Source: Planctomycetota bacterium (lineage in GTDB: Bacteria; Planctomycetota; Phycisphaerae; UBA1845; PWPN01). From it: 64,000 nucleotides of DNA. The notes beneath the pieces are model-generated. The model was given only the letters and a program-made list of their open reading frames with translations, did no database searches and had not been told where the DNA came from. The stretch's first letter is position 1. Every line of letters begins with the position of its first letter. Where the stretch lies: contig JAKLEZ010000001.1 in NCBI GenBank assembly GCA_022711465.1, forward strand, positions 1-64,000, given 5' to 3'. Of this stretch, positions 60,608-64,000 are shown one piece after another. A program made the position numbers and the translations under genes.

Positions 60608-62188
60608 ATGTATCGTGTCCTGATTACTGGTGCTATTCATCCGATCGGTGTGGAGATGCTCCGGCGCGAGCCGGATATCGAGGTCGATTTTCAGCCCGAT
60701 ATTCCCTACGAGCGGGTCCTGGAGATCATCCCGCCCTACCACGGCCTGGTCTCGCGCTCCGAGACGGACATTCCCCGCGAGTTGATCGACCGGGGTACGG
60801 CTCTGAAGGTCATCGCCCGGGCGGCCGTCGGAATCGCCAACATCGACGTGGAGTACGCCACCCAGAAGGGCATCCTGGTCACCAACACACCGGGGAAGAA
60901 CACCAATTCGGCGGCCGAGCTGACCATGGGGCTGCTTCTGGCCGTCATGCGCAAGATCGGCCCGGCCAACGAGGCCATGAAGCGGCTGGAGTGGGCCCGC
61001 CACCGCTTCAACGGCACGGAACTGATGGGCAAGACCATTGGCATTATCGGTTTGGGCAACGTTGGCCATCGGATGGCCAAGTTCTGCCTCGGATTCGACA
61101 TGCGTGTCTTGGCCTACGACCCCTACATTCCGGATGAGGCCTTCCAGCGCAACCGGGTGGAGAAGGCCGACCTCGAGACGCTGATTCGCGAATCGGACAT
61201 CATTTCGGTGCACACGCCCAAGAACAAGGAGACGACCGGGATGATCGGCGGGGATGCAATTGCCCGGATGAGGCCTGGCGTGATTCTGCTGAACGCGGCC
61301 CGGGGCGGCATCATTGACGAGACTGCCATGCTGGCGGGGCTCAAGAGCGGGCACGTGGGGGGGGCGGGCATCGACACATGGCCGGTAGAGCCGCCCAAGG
61401 AGAATGCGTTTTGCGAGCTGCCTAACGTGGTGATGACCCCGCATATCGGCGCCTCGACCGAGGAGGCACAGATCCGCGTGGCCGAGACGATCGCGATGCA
61501 GGTTCCGCGCGCGTTGCGCGGCGGGGTGGTCGATTACCCGGTCAACATGCCGCAGATTCGCATGCTGGAAGGCGACGTGATGACCAGCTACACGGTGCTG
61601 GTGGAAAAGCTCGGCCAGTTCGCTGCCCAGTTCATGGACTTCACCCCGACCGATCTGGAGGTCATTCTGCGCGGCTCGATCTCGGGCAAGGACTGCACCC
61701 TGCTCCGCCTGGCGTTCCTCAAGGGCTACCTGAAGATGAAGCTGGACTATGTCAGCTACGTCAACGCGGAGCTGCGGGCAAAGAGCGTCGGGCTCAGCGT
61801 TGGGGTCACCGATGATCCCGGATTTACCAACTACGAGAGCGCGGTGGGCTTCCATTTCACCGGCGGCGGCCGCGAGTTTACCATCGCCGGGGTGGTCTTT
61901 ACCGGACCGCACCCGCGGATCACGATGATCGACGACTTCCCGTTCGAGGTCGAGCCGGAAGGCACCTTCCTGGCCATCCACAGCCGCGACCGGCTGGGTG
62001 TGGTGTCCGGCATTTCGTCAATCCTCGATCAGCACGGAGTCGTGATCAACAGTTTCGAGTTCTCTCACAGTCACGCCCGCAAGCGGTCGATGTTCCTCAT
62101 CCGGGTCGGCAAGGACCTGCCCGCACCGGTTCTCGAGCAGCTCCGATCTCACGAGCACATCACCCGGGTGGCCAAGATCGTGATTTGA
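60608..62188 (+). CDS. serA: D-3-phosphoglycerate dehydrogenase
   Basis: Protein of 526 residues, the length of the long (type I) SerA with ASB and ACT domains, which performs the first step of serine synthesis. Catalytic domain motifs are ALKVIARAAVGIANIDVE, the NAD fold GIIGLGNVGHRMAKF (about 144-158), the catalytic region LNAARGGIIDE and a histidine in VMTPHIGAST. The ASB domain covers about 320-445 and the ACT domain about 455-526 (TFLAIHSRDRLGVVSGISS), which in homologues mediates serine feedback. ATG 60608 has GAAGGG about eight bases upstream; the immediately preceding ATG 60605 is equally possible, adding one methionine. The frame open to 60539 lacks similarity. Confidence 0.96.
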   Translation: MYRVLITGAIHPIGVEMLRREPDIEVDFQPDIPYERVLEIIPPYHGLVSRSETDIPRELIDRGTALKVIARAAVGIANIDVEYATQKGILVTNTPGKNTNSAAELTMGLLLAVMRKIGPANEAMKRLEWARHRFNGTELMGKTIGIIGLGNVGHRMAKFCLGFDMRVLAYDPYIPDEAFQRNRVEKADLETLIRESDIISVHTPKNKETTGMIGGDAIARMRPGVILLNAARGGIIDETAMLAGLKSGHVGGAGIDTWPVEPPKENAFCELPNVVMTPHIGASTEEAQIRVAETIAMQVPRALRGGVVDYPVNMPQIRMLEGDVMTSYTVLVEKLGQFAAQFMDFTPTDLEVILRGSISGKDCTLLRLAFLKGYLKMKLDYVSYVNAELRAKSVGLSVGVTDDPGFTNYESAVGFHFTGGGREFTIAGVVFTGPHPRITMIDDFPFEVEPEGTFLAIHSRDRLGVVSGISSILDQHGVVINSFEFSHSHARKRSMFLIRVGKDLPAPVLEQLRSHEHITRVAKIVI

Positions 62189-62859
62189 GGGCGCGTTGCG
62201 AAGAGCACTCAGTGATCATCGAGCTGCCATCAGCTATCGGTCCTCGGTCGGCTAGCTGGGGTGTCCACCTGATTGTCATTCACCTGCAGAGGTTATCCTT
62301 GATTCCCTCTGTCATCGGGCGCAGAGACCGCCGATAGAATACCGATGGTCCAGGAAGGTCCGCTGCACCGCTCAGGATTACCCCCCAGCCAGCGTGATAA
62401 CGGCCTATCGGGGGCCCGCAGGCCCGCGTGCATGGCGGTCGTCTTGACGGCCGGTTATCCAGGCTGAGCCGTTGGCCCGCACGCAACGGTCACACATGAC
62501 CCTGCCAGAGCGGGATCTGCGTCAGGCGGGCCTAGTCTGATGACGGGAAACCATCGGCTCCTCCCGTGAGTTGACGTCGAGGAGCAAGTCTGGTATGACT
62601 CATAACCTGGGAGGGGACATATTCCCCATCTTAAGTATCAGACCCCATTCTGGGGCCCACTTGCGATAGCAGTTAGCATGGGAAGTCTAGGAGGTTTGCA
62701 CGTACGTCCCTTGTATTGTAGCCTCCCACTATGGAAGTATGGGAAACCTGAGTGACACAAGGGGTACCCATGATCCGTCCGAGAACCTACCCATCGCAAG
62801 AAGGACCGTGGAAATGGGCTGCTTGCGAGCGCTCACGTAAAGGAAAGGTGCGTCCGCCG
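62189..62859. other. 671-bp gap with REP-like element
   Basis: No supported gene on either strand. It contains the paired-hairpin element at 62611-62655. AGGAAAGGTG at 62841-62850 is the ribosome site of the lipoprotein gene that follows. GC content looks lower around 62570-62770 than in its surroundings, which may mark inserted DNA. Confidence 0.5.
62611..62655. repeat. REP-like element with two small hairpins
   Basis: GGGGA (62613-62617) pairs with TCCCC (62623-62627) over loop CATAT. CCCCA (62643-62647) pairs with TGGGG (62651-62655) over loop TTC. The minus strand reads GGGGTCTGATACTTAAG and then ATGGGGAA. This kind of GGGGTC...GGGGA string recalls RAYT-associated sequences; it differs from the 34-bp motif at 93-167. 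Confidence 0.45.
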
Positions 62860-64000
62860 ATGTTGAGCATCTCCCTGAAACGCAATCTCCACCGTTGTGC
62901 TGTCCGTACCCTCTTGGGCTGTCTTTGCCTAACCGCGTGCTTGGGACAGAGCTGCGGCATCCCCAATCCTGCTCCGCAGGACGATCAGGTCGCTGGTTTC
63001 CATCCGCAGAATCCAAGCACGCAGCCGAGCACGAATAGCACGTCTGGCAACACTACCATCAACCCGGCCAGTTCCACGCTCACCGCTGATGCGGGTCCGG
63101 ACCTCGTCGTAGATGAGAATAGCGCCGTCACACTGGACGGCTCGGCAAGCGTCGGCGTAAGCGGGACGCTGTACAGTTGGACGCAGACAACCGGCTCACC
63201 GCTCATGTGGCAGAAGATAGGCGAGGACACCATCGAGTTTACGGCCCCCGAAGTCACGCAGGATACCGAACTCGTTTTCGCGCTGACCCTAACCAGTGGT
63301 TCGACGTCCGTTTCCGATGTTGTGAAGGTACTCGTCAAGAACGTGACACCCATCGTTTCACCGATCATCACAGAACTCGCCGTGGTACCGGCCGCTGTGG
63401 AAGGTGACGCACCATTGAACGTGACTTACTCCCTCACTACAGTGGACGGTCAGGAACTACCCGAGGGAAAGTGCAGCTGGATCTTCGATGACAACTCCAC
63501 CAGCGAGGGCGATGAAGTGGCTCACACATTCCTCAAGCCCGGGATCTACGTTGTGTCCGCGTGCCTGTTCATCGGCCCGAGCCTGACCACCCAGGTCGGT
63601 TGCAGCCAAGGCACTGCGGTAGTTCGATACCCGGCTCCGAAGCTCAACGTTGTCACCGCATTGAACGGCGGGTCTGCCACCGTGACGATGACCTGCATAT
63701 CCCAGCCGGCCGCCGATCTCCAGATTCGGTACACACTGGACGGCTCAGTCCCGAGCAGGAGCTCATCGCTCTACATGGGCTCGTTCATCCTGAGCAAATC
63801 TGCGCAGGTCACCGCCAGGGTGTTTCCGGCCACGGCTGATGCGGATGAACGAATCGCCAGTCCTCTTGCGTCCGCCTCGGTGGTCGTGATCCCCCAGGTG
63901 GTGAACCCGCCCGTCGCGCCGCCTGCGACTCCCCCGGTTGCGCCGGGTCGACTCGCCGTCAGTCCGCCCGATGTGATCTCCTGCAGCGGTCCTGAGGGAG
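62860..64000 (+). CDS. Secreted lipoprotein with PKD-like and chitobiase-type domains, partial
   Basis: Open from ATG 62860 to the window end (380 codons, no stop), so the 3' part is missing. The signal peptide contains a lipobox (CLTAC, cysteine near 27). After a Ser/Thr/Asn-rich linker comes a PKD/REJ-like domain (DAGPDLVVDENSAVTLDGSA, about 75-170). A second PKD-like region follows (GKCSWIFDDNSTSEG), then a chitobiase C-terminal-type domain, RYTLDGSVPSRSSSLYMG, about 290-340. The latter is common in glycan-active planctomycete proteins. A proline-rich stretch (PPVAPPATPPVAPG) leads to the next domain. AAGGTG lies 10 bases before the ATG. Confidence 0.8.
   Translation, partial: MLSISLKRNLHRCAVRTLLGCLCLTACLGQSCGIPNPAPQDDQVAGFHPQNPSTQPSTNSTSGNTTINPASSTLTADAGPDLVVDENSAVTLDGSASVGVSGTLYSWTQTTGSPLMWQKIGEDTIEFTAPEVTQDTELVFALTLTSGSTSVSDVVKVLVKNVTPIVSPIITELAVVPAAVEGDAPLNVTYSLTTVDGQELPEGKCSWIFDDNSTSEGDEVAHTFLKPGIYVVSACLFIGPSLTTQVGCSQGTAVVRYPAPKLNVVTALNGGSATVTMTCISQPAADLQIRYTLDGSVPSRSSSLYMGSFILSKSAQVTARVFPATADADERIASPLASASVVVIPQVVNPPVAPPATPPVAPGRLAVSPPDVISCSGPEG

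Overview
This window looks like chromosomal DNA of a high-GC member of the Planctomycetota, probably an uncultured Phycisphaerae-like lineage. I infer this from the gene types, not from a marker gene: a membrane Ser/Thr kinase fused to WD40 repeats, dockerin-like DxDxDGDVDLDDF repeats on secreted proteins, a double zinc-ribbon membrane protein, GHL10-type lipoproteins, a DUF-rich secretome and an ECF sigma/anti-sigma/PDZ cluster. Gene density is moderate. Several gaps of 300-900 bases hold no convincing gene.

Layout. 1-170: the tail of a REP-associated tyrosine transposase (RAYT) and two copies of its likely target motif. 188-9439: yifB/comM, a tandem pair of GHL10 glycoside-hydrolase-like lipoproteins duplicated together with their 5' control regions, and a kinase-WD40-TPR protein. 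10051-16472: two secreted proteins (dockerin-like, beta-helix), larE, a sirtuin lacking most zinc cysteines, and a Tat-exported TIM-barrel epimerase. 16851: tRNA-Arg(CCU). 17410-21894: a probable five-gene operon, folE - FAS1 - secreted unknown - lipocalin - SOUL, divergent from a MerR-type regulator that looks like a C-terminally truncated CarH/LitR protein. Three copies of a TTCA-N5-TTCA operator lie in the shared promoter region. 22693-35994: one giant secreted protein of 4433 residues (dockerin-like, PKD, terpenoid-cyclase-like toroid, 13 He_PIG repeats, YD/RHS repeats, candidate papain-like tip). 36105-40990: a thrombospondin-3-repeat surface protein with a C-terminal sorting tail, and an unusual degenerate KaiC-like/PPDK ATP-binding fusion. 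41153-43662: gdhA and a divergent LysR regulator with a palindromic operator candidate, and a strong hairpin on the far side of gdhA. 43813-49972: a second Tat epimerase, a primary-type sigma factor with an extra N-terminal HTH and a good sigma-70 promoter, a zinc-ribbon membrane protein and an esterase-like lipoprotein. 50366-52985: ECF sigma / anti-sigma / PDZ operon. 53204-62188: double PQQ-type propeller, glmS, a small unknown, a two-gene FecCD-type ABC importer without its binding protein, and serA. 62860-64000: the start of a PKD/chitobiase-like lipoprotein running off the window.

How it fits together. Housekeeping genes (glmS, serA, gdhA, folE, larE, yifB) are mixed with a large set of exported proteins. 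The most coherent candidate system is the folE-FAS1-lipocalin-SOUL operon with its truncated light/B12-type regulator, which resembles in content the photo-oxidative stress regulons controlled by LitR/CarH or ECF sigma factors elsewhere. All functional statements rest on motif recognition by eye. No database search was run.
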